NCBI GenBank assembly: GCA_903813345.2
Contig: CAIIXF020000011.1
Span: forward strand, 24,484,166 to 24,548,165
Source: Owenia fusiformis
Taxonomy: Eukaryota; Annelida; Polychaeta; Sabellida; Oweniidae
Direction of reading: 5' to 3'
Length of the DNA: 64,000 nt
Shown: piece after piece, positions 26,001-41,000 of the stretch
Layout: the number at the start of each line of letters is the position of its first letter
How positions within the stretch are numbered: the first letter of the stretch is position 1
Notes under the pieces: model-generated
What the model saw: the letters and a program-made list of their open reading frames with translations, nothing else
What the model was told of the DNA's origin: nothing
Databases searched by the model: none
Position numbers and translations under genes: made by a program

Positions 26001-29000
26001 TTACATTTACCAAGAATGCCGAAAAACTGATCAGTTCTAAACTTTCATAGGTAGAAACATCCCTGAGAATTCCAAATGAATCCCTCGAACGGTTTGGCTG
26101 GAAACGTGTAGACAAGCCTTGACAAACAAGATTTTAGGACGGAAAATCCAAAATGGCCGCTTAAACATTTACCCAGAATGCCGAAAAACTAATAAGTTCT
26201 AAACTTTCATAGGTAGAAACATCCCTGAGAATTTCAAATGAATCCCTCAAACGGTTTGGCTGGAATCCTGTAGACAAGCCTTGACAGATCTAGACAAGAT
26301 TTTAGGACGGAAAATCCAAAATGGCCGCCTTAACATTTACCCAGAATGCCGAAAAAGTAATCAGTTCTAAACTTTCATAGGTAGAAACATCCCTGAGAAT
26401 TTCAAATGAATCCCTCAAGCGGTTTGGCTGGAAACCTGTAGACAAGATTATTCGGGACGCCCGCCCAACCGCCCGGCAAACTGATTACAATATAGCACCT
26501 TAGGGTGCGATAAAAACTATTTTCTTTATATTGGTTAAGAAAACACATCAGACACTTCTTTTGTTCTTGGTATCATATGTTCGGAATGAAATGAAAAATC
26601 TTTCCGAACCTCATTTGGAACAAAATGACATAAACACAACGCGTTAGGTTTATCAATATTGTAATTGTACAAAGGAAAGTTTGGTTGATTTAAAAACGTA
26701 TCTTGTTAATGAAATAAAAAGTATCAATTGTTATATATTCTGGGGGGTTTCGTTTCAATTTTTTGAATACTTTTTCTTAAATCAATCAAAATTTGCTTTT
26801 TATTACTATAATATTGAGAGGGCTAAGAAAATGTTGTTAATGCCAACAAAAAACAATTGCACCAAAAAACAAAAAATGTTAACAAAAACAGTTAGATAAA
26901 ATATATATAAATAATTTTAGCATTAAATTGTTGTCAATCAGTCAACATTACATAAAAGAGCGTGTTAACAAAATGTTTTCGATAATTGGTTTAAGAGAAA
27001 AACATTGTTGAATTCAGTTCACCATATCGATACCAATCCTTTGCCCTTATACCCATAAAGACTCTCAAGTATATACATGTACGCTGAAATCTAACAAGGT
27101 GACCAATTATCAAAATATCCACTACATCAACAAATCGTGCATATGCATTACGTTGACTGGAATGAATAAAAATGGTGTGCTTATTTGACAATAACTGGTA
27201 AAAAAGATGAATCAAACTTCCAAACTTGCATTTGTCAACAATGCTAATAATAGTCGAAAACAATAAAAGTGTCACTTTGTCACACTTAAAGAAAAAAAGT
27301 AATGGAAATATAGTCTTAATCTAAAAAATTCTTAATTCACTACGTTTTTTAAAAAATGTAAGGAAATATATTCTTAATCTAAAATTTCTGAATTCAATAC
27401 GTTTTTTAAAAAAAATTATAGGGCTGCATTTCGTGTCAAAATTTTAAGATTGAGAAATTCGAAGCTGTGAACTTTTAAAATCTATTTTCTTTCAATGCGA
27501 TCAAGAGTCGCTACGAATCGAAAGATGTTTACTCCCAAGTTGCCATTTGATTGTTTTCTGGCCATGTTGTCACCACTGCCAAGTGAGTTCCTTGGCTCTC
27601 ACAATAGGTTTGTGCGTCTGCCCAAGATCTGCTTGAAAGTGATTTCCACCCACTCAGTAGATAGCAGTTACTTCCATACGTATCCCAGTCTGTGGCACAA
27701 CTTCCACCTGTTCCTACGGTACGATGTAACAATTACACGGTGACCAAGAGTTAACAGTGCAAATCGGCCCGGTCGTGTTTTTTTAAACTCTTTAGTCGTG
27801 TTTTGTTGAAAATTTGAGAGGTAGGTTGATAAATTTGGTCATGAAATTGCTGTCACTTGACTTTATGTAAAAGTAAGTAATTTATATTGCTTTCCATACT
27901 CCATACTTCCATATATCTTAACTTCAGGTATTCGTAAACGTGTTATTTGCACGAATCGTATGCTACAGTCTTGTTATATCGGGAAATGAGCAATTCTGTC
28001 AGTGTTATACATATTTTTGCCTGAAAATCACTTGCCTGACTTGTATTCAATGAATACATCGATTCATAAGGAAAGCATGCACAATATGTGCGAAAATCAA
28101 AAGTTAGAAGAGCTTAAATAAGTAGCAATTGACCGAATAATATTTTTTAGATTAAACTCTTTAGACGTGTTGAAAAGATTGCGGTTAATGACGTTGACCT
28201 GTTAGTGAAACGTTCTAGACGTGTAGAGACATTGAGGTTTAACGATTTGGCAGTGGGAAACAGCACAATTAACATTATGTATTTCCCAAAAAATGATCAC
28301 AATGTGGAAGAAGTTGTTGTCTGAGTGACACTATCTTAATTATAAATGATTAACAATAATCAAATGTACGACATAATATGTCAAGATTGATCTATAGGAT
28401 CACTACCGAATTTGATACTTAAATCAAAATGGTTAGAATCAGACACGCATGGTTAATGCAAGCGAGCATTGCCTCGTCGCTCGTCATTTTGAAAATTTGA
28501 CCAGTCATCTTATTTTTTAATTGCCCTGTCGCTCATTAAATGGCTCGTTGCTATTTTTGAATTTGCCTAAAATACGTTTTAAAACGTCCTTATTGGCCTT
28601 AAACTCACTTTTCCCTGTCATGAACGAAATAAATTTATTTAAAATGAGAGGAAATGTTTAGTTTGTGATGCACTACATGTAAATGCATATATGATCACCT
28701 AATGTAAGGAATAACTCCACCGTTATTAAAATCGTATGCTCAATATCTATTAGGTTTGCCTCAGGATTTTTAACAATTTGATTCGATGTTATTCCCTAAT
28801 TCGCCTCACACAATGCAATACAATTTCAATTTTAATTTTCAAATTGCAATAGGTAAAAAACGCTACATATGCTGCTATCGTTCTATGAGTGATCTATGAA
28901 CTGTAGTGTAATATGTTAAATCATATATCTGTCTTTTTTATTTATTCATATCTTGACTACAAATTACAATAAACGGGTGACACATAATGTATATTCCCGT

Positions 29001-32000
29001 GTTTAGTACTAATACGATTATTTTCAGAAGCACAGACAAATTATTAAGCAACAAAACATGGTCAATGTGAACAATATTACAAGACAATTCAAAGTCGTTA
29101 ATCTTATCACGTCTAAAACGTTATCTTTACAATTCCAAAACGTTAACATGCTTATTATAAGACACGTCCATGACGTTATATTGTCCCTTCTCCATAGTTA
29201 ACTCCACTTTCTACATTTACGGTCATTTATGGCAATTTTAAGATAAATACAGTTAAAATATTTACACGATCTTTAGAGTAGTGAATATTATTCCACGTTG
29301 TTGAATGGATTGTCTGTTTAAACTTGATTAAATAACACTAAATGCAAATTAAGTACATATTTCTGGCACTTTTGGTATATAATTGCGATTGATATGAAGT
29401 ATGATGGATTTATCCCCAAAATAGATTCGTTGGTATGAAGAAGAACATCTTAGGTAGAAGTCAAGATATGTAAGTTTGTAAAATATAGAATATTCTTACC
29501 ATTTTGCTCCATTCTATCGAATGTCGCATCCCATGTTCTTACAAAACACGACTAAAGAGTTTAAAAAAACACGACCGGGCCGATTTGCACTGTTAACTCT
29601 TGGTCACCGTGAATTATTTATGTGTTAGTGAGGTAAAAATATGAACATGTACAGGACGTCTCTTGTTGTTGGGAAAGATTACAAATGAAAGGGGTAGTCT
29701 CTACTAATCATGAGTGATAAGTCAGGAATGCTCATTATCAACAGATTGTTTGACGCAACTAATTTACATAAATTAGCCCCTTTATTAAAGCCAGTATATC
29801 TAAAGGTTCATTGTAGCAATATACATGTGTAACTGTACACTCCGCTGGGAATATACTTAGGTGCAAGTTGTATTGGATTTTCGTTTAAATTCTATTTCTT
29901 ATTTCAATTTCTCCCAAACCCTGCATCTAAGTGTTAGTAAATGCTGTCTCAAGCTAGCAGTTCAACGTAGTTAAACTCAATAACGGCGTTCTCTACTATT
30001 AGGAATTTTCCTGGCCGTTATTGAGTTTAACCTCCTTACTATTCTTTCCTTAGTTGCAAGTTCTGGATCCATCGAAACCATTTTTCCGCGATAACATGCA
30101 ACTGATACTTGAGAGTAATATAAAACACATAACATCAAGCGATTTAACACAATATTATTGTGTTAAATGTTCATTTTTGCTCGTAAAATGAGGCTACATT
30201 TACCAAGCTCTAAGATCACATTTCCGCATGTCCTTCATTGTGTCTGTTCGTCCGGGTGTCCCGGGTTAAAATTAACTATTAGCGAAACAAAATTGTTGTC
30301 AAATAGATTGATAATTATTATCGCGATTACTCGGGATAAAAAGATCGATTTTGAGGATAACAGGTATCTTTGATTGATTTATATAGCGCGTGTATATACG
30401 CAAACTATTTATTAATTGCAAACCTACTGATGAGTACTGCAGTGCCGCAATGACGGTTAATTTCTGATACGATTTGCAATTTCGATGCTACCAGAACTGA
30501 CCGACATTTCGTTATATTCCAAACCAGTCTTCAATATTTTCGTAATTATGCATCGATGGGGTCAAAGGGGGATATGGGATGGTGTGTATGTATTCATAAG
30601 GTATGTATGCATGCTTGAATCACATTCTTTATGTATAATTTTACCATGTTTTCAGGGTTTAATTAGTTCCGCTTGTCGAAACCTGCGGAACGATTAAATT
30701 AACGCATCAAAAGCAGAATGATCATGGAGGTTAGACCTAGCCGGGCAATAAGACATGTCAGATAAGAAACGAGGCCCAGGCTAGGTCTAATATTGTTGGA
30801 CTAGACTTTCCAGTATTGTTCGACTGAGTCCCACCTCACTGTCACTTTAACTTGAACGGTTAAAGACTTTCAGAATTCTATGTATAGTTCCTTGAAGCTC
30901 TAGCATCGCTACCTCGAACTTGTGAGATTTTTTTTTCATTACATGAAGCTATTTCGGCAACCGATACGAGTGAATAAATCCCGAATTTTAAACTAATTTT
31001 ATCATATTTTTATATAAGTTTGGCATGTCTAGCTATAATTCATATGTACCTTCTTGCTCACAAACAAAAGGGTGCAATCCGCTGCACGCATCTGTCTCCC
31101 AACTAGATTGCCCACTATCTTTACTGCGGACACACGTTCCTGCCCCGGAGTCTGGTTGTGAGCTACCCCAACTTGCCCATGTAACTGCATCGCCGGTTAT
31201 CCACTCATCATTGTTATTAAGCTTTTTCAACCCAATCCAGTAATCACCACTAGGGCTTTAAACATATTTAATACAAAATGATAAAAATGTCGGTTTAACC
31301 AGGAGGGGATTTTGGGGTCTCTCTCGGTATCACGATTCCATCAGGAAAACTGGAATATTTTTTAAATATTGACCTTTGCACTGGCGTTTAACGTATCTTA
31401 AACATCTTGCCTCGAAACCCAAAACACACGACACATGTATCTCCATGGAGTCTTATTAAATCCTTTGTTTTATTCATTGATGGTTTTCTCAACCATGAAT
31501 GATCTGCATTTGATCAAAAACAAGATGCTTCAATTAAGTTGCGACAAATGGAGCGCTGAAATCCCCTACGAACGACATGCCTGAGGAATGTCATCTTCGA
31601 GTGGGAAATTAAATTCACATTTCTAACACCATTAGGATGGCCTAAGAGGCCAAATTATGCCCAAAAAGGCCCATTTTTGAGGCCTTACCCAATTTTTTGG
31701 CCCAAAAATGTCTTGGTATATATTAGTCTTACTATGAATAAAACTATTTCACGGACTCATTTTTAAATGTTTAGTAAAATCTGAAGAATATGAGAAATCT
31801 TAAGATAACAAATTACAAAACATGAAATGTTTACACTTCACCTCAAATGGAACATCTGATTTTATTCCATAGTTAGCATGATATTCATAGGATAACATGT
31901 GAAAATAAAAACGGTATTTTTGTAATCAGTGGTAAAATATGATATTTTTGACAAATTTTCACTTAACCATGGCATACCGTTTTTTAGCCATGACATACGG

Positions 32001-35000
32001 CGCCGTATGCGATGGTTTATGGATTTTTGCTACAGACTCAACACTCATGGATATTGATATCTGCACTCTCTCGCTACGCTCGCTCGTGCAGATATCATAT
32101 CCATTCGTGCATAAAAATCATATCACTCATAAGAAATAGGATATCCTCTATATATGCAATGAAATAGTAAACTTCTTTGATTATTTTAAAAAGGAGTTTG
32201 GTTATCATGAAGCTCCACTGTCGCAAAATGAAATTTTGATGAAGAAGTAATATTTTCTCTTAGTATAAGCGTTTTGATAATCTTTAAATAATTGATTTAA
32301 ATTTAATTCAAAAATGACACTTTGGAGATGAAAGGTTTAATTCAACAACTCTAATGGGGCCCAGGCGACCGTAATCATATTGGAATCACATTTCTGATTT
32401 TTTTTCTTTTCAATTGTATATTTAATCCTTTGTATGGTATAGAAGAATTTATTAACAGCTAGGAGGCCGACGGCACAAAAGCGGTGATTATTAAAAAAAA
32501 GTTAGTGGTCTTCCGCGGGACTATATTCTATGACGGCATTCTCAAGAAAAAATTCAGTGTATACATGAAAAGTTGAACGGCTCATGCGCATTCATATTCT
32601 TGCATATCTTTATGATATTTGGTGGGATGGTAGATTATATCTAGATCTATGGAATGAATTAAATTAAATCACACATTGAAAAGAATTGGAGGTAGAAAAA
32701 TCGCGCCGGCCGATAAACTTTTTTTGGACAAAAAAAATCTTATTTTTTCAACATTTTAGCAAAAACTGTAACGATCATACAGTTTTGGATATTTTTTCCT
32801 CAAACTTTCTGAATATTGACTCCCTTATGTGGTTTAATTTATGTGAAAAAATTGGGAATTTATGATCATTTCAATGTAGTTTCCGTAAATCTCAAAGTTA
32901 GGTGAGTCACTTTTTAAAAATGGCCATTTTTGAGCTTATGGCGTCATCAAAGACGTTCTCGGATAACGTAAACAAGGTATATAATTTGCTTTTCTTTTAC
33001 AAGTGCGTTCTCAATGAGTCTTAAATTTTCACAATTTGTAGTATTTATTCTTGGGTTTCAAATTATGCAATTTTGAGAAATAAATGTAATGAGGATATAC
33101 CAAGATATTATCATTTAAATCAGGAAAGCAAATTGACTGCATTCCCTACGACGTGATTCGCTTTCATTTTTACGCCATTTTTGGTCGCGTACCTCTTTGG
33201 CTTAAAACTGTAACAATTTGTCAATTTTTTATAGATCAATCTCAAATTTCACGTGTGGTATCATCAATATTTTTTTAAATATTGTAGCGATTTTTTTCTA
33301 AAATAAAACGTTAATACAACTAATAAAACTTTATTCGAAAATGATGTTTAAAATTTGTGAAAAATATTGATTCCGTTTTGACGTCGGATTTGTCATTTAA
33401 AGTAAAACTTGGTGTCATCACTTTCAACATATGTTTCTCATTATAAAACTGAAGAATGTAGACTTAAATGTATTTACAGCTGAAGATTATATTCTTATTT
33501 GGAAAAGTATTTACTTTTGTGATGTTTGATGCTGTATTTTTAGAACAATTGACCATGACATATTGACCTCTTAAACTATACGGAGTGAGAAACCAATATT
33601 GTGCCGTTTTACACAAAACAAACAAAGCCCTGTCAAAGTACTTGTCTATTTTGCAATTTAAACAGTATTAATTTGAATAATTTTCTTAATCTAAAACTAT
33701 TTAATTTAAGAAAAATGGTTTTAATTGTCATGAGAGCCGTTAGAATATAAATAATCAATGACAGGTTCATTGACTTACCCTGTACGTACCCGGAAGTGGA
33801 AGGGCAACTAACGTGAGTGCAATTTTGTGGATTTTTGTTTGTTCCGGTTCTCGAAAGAAAAAAGAAAATATATTTTAGATTAGACCTAGATTCAATAAAC
33901 CTCATATATTTGATGTATATACTACATCATTAAATATGTAGAAACTTAAGTTACATATCACAGACATATAGAAGTGTCTTGTTCATTTCAATGTGACTAC
34001 TAGGAGGCTGAAAGTGAAAGATTTAAAAATTTAGAGTTCCAAATCGGACGGAAGGTGTTTTTAGAATTATGCTGAGTTGAGAGGAATGGATGAAAAGTCA
34101 ACGGACCTTTAGACTAAAGTACATGGGATGACAACATGTTGGAACATCAAGAGCAAGCATCACCAATTGTGTCAGACATACATGTAATTCTGTTACCTTA
34201 TCATCACATGCAGCGCTCACCATAAATAAATGGCACAGCTGGACTTGCTGAAGTTAGGATTTCCCATGTTATAAAAAGTAAGCTTGACAGTTGATTGTTT
34301 GGGATATGCAGGCCTGTAGACACTTTTTACCAATGGGAGTGGTTTTACCAAGGGGGAGCTTTTTGACAGTTTTGGTTAAAATTTCATGCAAAAGGTGCTT
34401 GAACTGGTGAAAACTGCATAATTTTGAAAGAGGGGCCTTGCTACGGGCCTGATAAGGTACAGCATGAACTTAGGCCCAGGTCAAAGTTTAGTATAAGTAC
34501 CGGATTTTCTCGCATATAAGCCCTGGGCGTATAACTAAAAGAAGGGGCAATTTCGTCTGTTATTTTACCTCTTATTTTTCGCCCATGGGCGTATAAGTGT
34601 ACTACTTTCGATTTTTGGCCCAGTGGGCGTAAAGGTGAGAAGAGCTGATGAATACAATGGAATGTTAAGTTGTTAATGAATGTTAATACAATGAAACAAA
34701 GTACGACAGAACGATCTGCCAGTGACAAAATACTCTTGAATTTATTGAAAAAATCAATAAATAGTCATTTTTTATAGGCCCATGGGCGTATAAGCGTACT
34801 ATATTCGATTTTTGGCCCATGGGCCTAAATTTAGGGGGGCGTATATGCGAGAAAATCCGGTAAGTCCAATATAATATTCACAGGTGCCCCACTTCAGTCG
34901 AAATATTTAAAAATCTCGCAGTCTCAGGTACAAGTTCTCCTAACTGGTATCAAATTGTACATGTATTCCCAAATCTGTCCAAAATCTTCTTCAAAGTGGT

Positions 35001-38000
35001 TCTATGTAAGTTCATCTCTCTGGTTTATATATTATATAAAAGACTAGGGGATACTAGTCGAAAGTCTCAATGGGATAAATATTCTCTGAAGTAATGAATA
35101 AACTTACTTAAACATTCTTCAAAGTGTTTTCAAACTTTTGCATATAATATTAGACTTACTAATACTTTAACCTGGGCCTATGAACATGAGAGTGATGAAA
35201 TTTGAGCAAACTGATATTTTCATTGTTTCAGAAAGATTTGGTTTAGCTTCTTGATATTTTTATTTGTAAATGTTAGAGATATCATAGGATGAAAATAAGA
35301 AAATTCTAGTCTATATTATATTCACCATGCATTTTGGAAGTTTAGGGTCATATGCAAGCGTCAGATGTAGTATATGGTATAAGGCGCAGGTAAATTTCAC
35401 TGAGATAAAACACGAATTCAAATTCATTGTGTTGTACCTAACCCATTGCCATTTGGGTTAAAAAGATAAACATTTTCAACTCTGATTAAAAATTGTGTAG
35501 AAATAGACTATTAATCATCATTCTTGTCTCATAACTTCTTATTCTAGCTAATACATAGATTGAATCTTCTCTGCTGCTGTAACATAAATGTTCTCTCTTT
35601 TCCTTGCTTAAAATGATCATATATTTTATAATAGAATTTTTGGATTCCATTCTGAACTTTAAAATTATGTATTATTTAATATTTGTATAATAATTTTCAG
35701 TTTCAGGAATGAATTGGTACTGTGGCTGTTAGAAGACAATGGATTTCACAATAACTTTTTATGCAGGCCTTCATAATATCAGGTAAATAATTTCTGTTTT
35801 AACCTTTATTAGCACATTCTATTTTACAACCTAAATGGTATTTTGGGGTAATGGAAATGATACCCCAGATCTAAATGCTGACTAATTGATTTTCTATGCA
35901 ATATCTCATCTTGGTGCATTATGGTCAACAACCTCCAGAATGAATGCTTTGGCTCAATGGAAATGCCACTGAGCACACTGATAAGGTGACAGGACCAAAT
36001 CTTTCAAAAAACGATTGAAAAAGGCAATCACACCAAAACTGTTAATCATATTGAAGGTGCTGTGCATGTTTGTTTTGTTGTGATGGTCTTTTCCTGAATC
36101 ATTTCCACTCGATAGATCTAAGCAGAAAGATTCAAACTGTAAAATTGCAGACTTCTGATACTTGACTACTCATTTTTCAGATTTTGTAAAAGCAACAACT
36201 GAATGGCCTATTGAAAGGATGTTTTGATGACAGCATACTTTGACTTCGGAGCAAGAGGGTCAAACAGTATCCTGTGGGATCAGCTGGACTTCTGTTGCTG
36301 TCTAGAAATTTCTTAACATTGACTATGAATACAACAGTCTTCCTACTCCCCTCCTGTGTCAGCTTCAACAGTCTAAACCAACCATATGACAGTAGTGTTG
36401 GGACAGTTAACTTAATTCCAACAAACAAGGTTTGGTAGGGATATAGTGAGCCCCCAGTTCATCCATTGAACAACTCAGATACTAGTGGATGGATTTTTTT
36501 CACATTGGGTGGAAAGATGTGTATTGGTAATTGTTTTAAGCAAAACAAACAATTTTCGAGATGGCTACCACTTTAAAATGTCAGGATTTTTTGTGAAAAT
36601 CTAAAATTTTTAAGCAAAGTGGTGAATATTTCTGTTTGAAATTTTGGAAGTAAATTCACAAAATACATCTGTCTAAATTGGGATTTCACAATTTCCCGAC
36701 CACTTCCAAAAATAAGGCTATATGGCTATATTACACTCAAATTGAAGGCATTGCAGAGTAGATCACAATAATGGTATTGTTTTTCTGATTTGATCCTCAG
36801 AAAATTCAAAATGGCCACCTAATAGGGAATTTCACAATATTTCACCCATCTCTTCAAAGTAGACTATTTTTATACTCAAATTGAAGGAACTTTAGAGTAG
36901 ATCACAATTATTATATTGTTTTCTGATTCTTCCCTCAAACTGGCTGCCTAAAGTATGGACACATTATATAACATTAGATCTCAAATAAATGTAATGTGTT
37001 GTCTTTATGATCTCTGAAATAAACAATCATATGTGTATAAGGTATTATTGGAAAGATTATTCAATTCCCAGTATTTTGAGCTTACTTTTAAGTATATTGA
37101 ACCATTATTAATGAAGAAATTCATTTTATAAGAACACAAGGATTTATCGTTTCAAGTCAAAACTACTGAAAATTTGGGCATGTCAGTAACTTTAACAAGC
37201 TCAACTTTTCTCCTAGGTGGGTTAAAGGAACATTTTTTTGCTAAAACATGCCTCATGAAATTTTAAAAAAATTATTTGACCTTGTACACTACCATGGTGT
37301 TTTGTCACTCTATAAACAAGTCCTTTTTACTCGATTTTTGTATGATAAAAAATTATGTTTGGGTCTGTTTCAAAGGACCAGGTACAGTATGGCAAGTGAT
37401 TTTGGACAGTCATATCTTAATCCATTAGTACTTTCTTGCCAAAGGGCAGTGGTTTTTAGCTCACATGGTGAGCTTTTGCAATCACTCACTTGTCTGTCCG
37501 TGCGTCCGTGCGTGCGTCCATCCGTCGGTCTGTCCATCAACAATAGTGGCACGTTTTTAAAACCTCTGTAGATAGGATTCTCGTTTTGATTTATTTTTGT
37601 TCAACATCAATACAGAAAACTCCCCTCCGACTCCTGGTTCTAAAGCTCACCCATTTTCAAGATGGCTGCCATTTTTGTCTTGTGAAATTCATTTTTGACC
37701 CATTTCCTAGCTTTACAAATAATGTCAGGTGTCCTGCATTTTTAATATCCATGTCAATGTGAGGAGTAGTTATATGAAATAATTTTGTTACAAAAAATCA
37801 TCAAAAAATTGCATCCGTTTTTTTTATTTTCAGCCATTTTAGTTAACATGGATTTGTCCATCTGTCTGGCGAAATCCACTTTTGGACCATTTGCCTGAAA
37901 ACCTCTGTCGATAAGATTCCCGTTTTAAGTTATTTATGTTCAACATAAATACAGAAAACTCCCCTATGACTCCTGGTTAAAAAGCTCGCCTATTTTCAAA

Positions 38001-41000
38001 ATGGCCCCCATTTTTGTCTCGCGAAATTCACTTTCAACCCATTTCCTAGCTTTCAAAATAATTTCAGGTGTCCTGCATTGTAAAATCCATGTCAATGTAA
38101 AGAGTAGTTGTATGAAATAATTTTGTAACAAAAAATCGGCAAAAAATCATATCCGATTTTTTTTTTCAGCCATTTTAGTTAACATTTATTTGTCCATCTG
38201 TCTTTCAGTCAGTCCAAGATAGTGGCAAGTTTAAAAACCAATGTCTGTCAACACTTGGCTCTTTTTAAATCCTCTGTAGATAGGATTCCTGTTTTAGAAT
38301 ATTTTTGTTCAGCATCAATAAAGAAAAAAACCCTGTGACACACTACCCTACCTCGATCACGCATGCGCGAATTTTTGGGCTTTCAATCAGGTCGCTTTTG
38401 AGTATATCGACTGCTTACTCAAAAGGTTAATACGTTTGGTGCTCAGAGTGAGTCAATATTGCTATTCGCTACACTTCAGTGGTGCAATAGTGAAGTCGAT
38501 GTTCCAAGTTATATGATAGTTATAGAAAGAATGAAAATAATATCGTTTTAAATTTTAAAATATTTGATATGTCATAGTCCACGGTACACAATTGCAAAAG
38601 TTGATCAATACAGGGTACAAGGAATGTTAATTGTTCAATAGTACAGGGAGCGAGAAAGTAAGCTGATTATACAGACATACTATGTTCCGACATCATGTAC
38701 ATTTACGCTGCAAACAGTGAATGTAATGCTAAAAAGGTCGCCTGTTGATGCTTTGGGGTGTCATCAATTGTTATTTAATCCAAATAAAGTAAACATTATT
38801 TTGTAGATTTAGACACAGGCTTTCAGGTCGTATGCATTTTAGTCATAAAATAAACAAGAACGCTAGATTATACGTGTTACTAGGGTATCAAATTGAAATA
38901 AAATAACAAAATTAAATGTTAAGACGTTAATGATAATTATATAAATGACTATCCGCTATCAGTATTAATGGCTATCCGCTACTCAGAATAATTAAAATTG
39001 CCTGAACTACATGTGAAGAATCGTTCTATATAACCCCTTGAATGGTATAATTCACTACCGTCCTCAAAAAACGATCATTTAGAATGTTTTGTTCAAATTC
39101 ACAAAAATACAGTTGAATAACATACTAGAAAACGTATCCACCTATAACACGATGACACGCAGTTGAGATAATAGTTAACTGTTTTTTTTGTTACATATCA
39201 ATGTAACATTTTCGAAGGGAAACTTACATGCTCCCTGTACGTCGACAGATTTACTGAAATGTATCGTGTATTGTGTTGAGTTTTGCTTCACTGCGCCCAC
39301 TATTATCTATCTTTGCCTATAGGTTTTTTTTGCCAACAATATTCTACAAACTGCTTGATGAATCAATTCTATGTCTGGTAGAACACTAGAAATAAATGTA
39401 AAATGTATTTTACGTTCAGAAATATGGAATTAAACCCACGTCCTCCATTTTCAACTTAACTGTACCCTGTTTCCATTTTAAACGTGGTCACGTGGTAGGG
39501 TAGTGTGTGTGACTTCTGCTTCAAAAGCTCGCCTATTTTCAAAACGGCCACCATTTTTGTCTTGTGAAATTCACTTTTGGCCCATTTCCTAGCTTTATGA
39601 ATAATTCCAGATGTCCTACATTGTAAAAGCCATGTCTTTGTAAAGAGTAGTTGTATGAAATAATTTTGTTACAAAAAATCAGCAAAAACATCACATCCAT
39701 TTTTTTATTTTCTGTCATTTTAGCCATCATTCACTTTTGAGCAACACCATGTGAGCCCAGTACCCACGGTACTAATTTTTATTTAAAACAATGTGCTTTC
39801 TTTCAAGTGAAGTTCCAACAATTCCACTTGTGGAGGTGTTCCATTTAAAGAGGTGTTCCACTTTACAGGTTTTGAGAAAGTACTCATGGTGAAAGATATA
39901 ATGACCTTCTAAAATCACTTGCCATACTTACCCTGGTCCTTTATGTTGGGTTATTGGGTATTAGACATGGATATGATATTAGATAAAATAAGATTATACA
40001 AGTAATATTAATAAAATATTATTAAATAAGAATTATGAAATAAATTGAATTGAATAAATGACAGAACTAAATTTGCTTGCCGATCCTGAATTAATGATTT
40101 ATGCAACAAACATGATATCATTTTTAATTTCACATTGTATTAATGCTTTAAATGCTATATTCATAGAGTCAAGTAGTTGTGACATATTTCCTATTGTATT
40201 GCAATTAAGTTGTATGTTGTAGGCCTATATCAGTATGCCCTACACCAAAAGAAATAAAGCAATGTAAATACGTACTTATTGTATCTTAATTATCCCAACG
40301 GACGAAGTTCTGTAGGGATATAGTAAAGCCCTCCGTCCGTCCGTCTGTCCGTCAGTCACACTGGAGGCCAAGAGAACTTATCCTGGTATTCATGTTGGAA
40401 CTTGAATTCGTCCGTCTGTCCGGAGGATAACTCGAATACTAGTCAACAGATTTTCTTCATATTTAATGGAAAGATGTATATTGGTGAATAGTTTTACGCA
40501 AATTTTTCTTCAAGATGGCCGCCAGTTTGAAAATGCCGGGAATTTTTCACAAAAATCTTACGTTTTTCATTTTAAACCAAAATAATAAATATTATTATTT
40601 GAAATTTTGGCAGTATATTAACATCTGTCTATTTCACATATATATCCCGAGTTTTTCACCCTGACCCCCAGGGGCCGTAAATGGGGGTTGAGAAAACAGG
40701 AATTTGCGTTAATTTTGAGATGTATAGCTTTATTATACTCAAATGAAAGGCAATTTAGAGTAGATTGTAAATATCGTAGCGTTTTTCTGATTGGGGCCTA
40801 AAAAATCAAAATGGCCGCCTAATGCGTGATTTCGCAATTATTTTCTGATCTCTTAAAAGTATGGCTATATTATACTCAAATTGAAGGTATTTCAGAGTAG
40901 ATCACAATTATGGCATTGTTTTTCTGATTTGCGTCTTTGAAAATTCAAAATGGCTGACTAGAGCAGAAATTCGCCATTTCTTAGATTTACATGATGCTAC

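Noticed and set aside
36177-36428. 83-codon minus-strand ORF with slightly higher GC
   Set aside because: No recognisable family, phase or splice sites fitting gene B; the plus strand is about equally open with one stop, so I could not decide for either.
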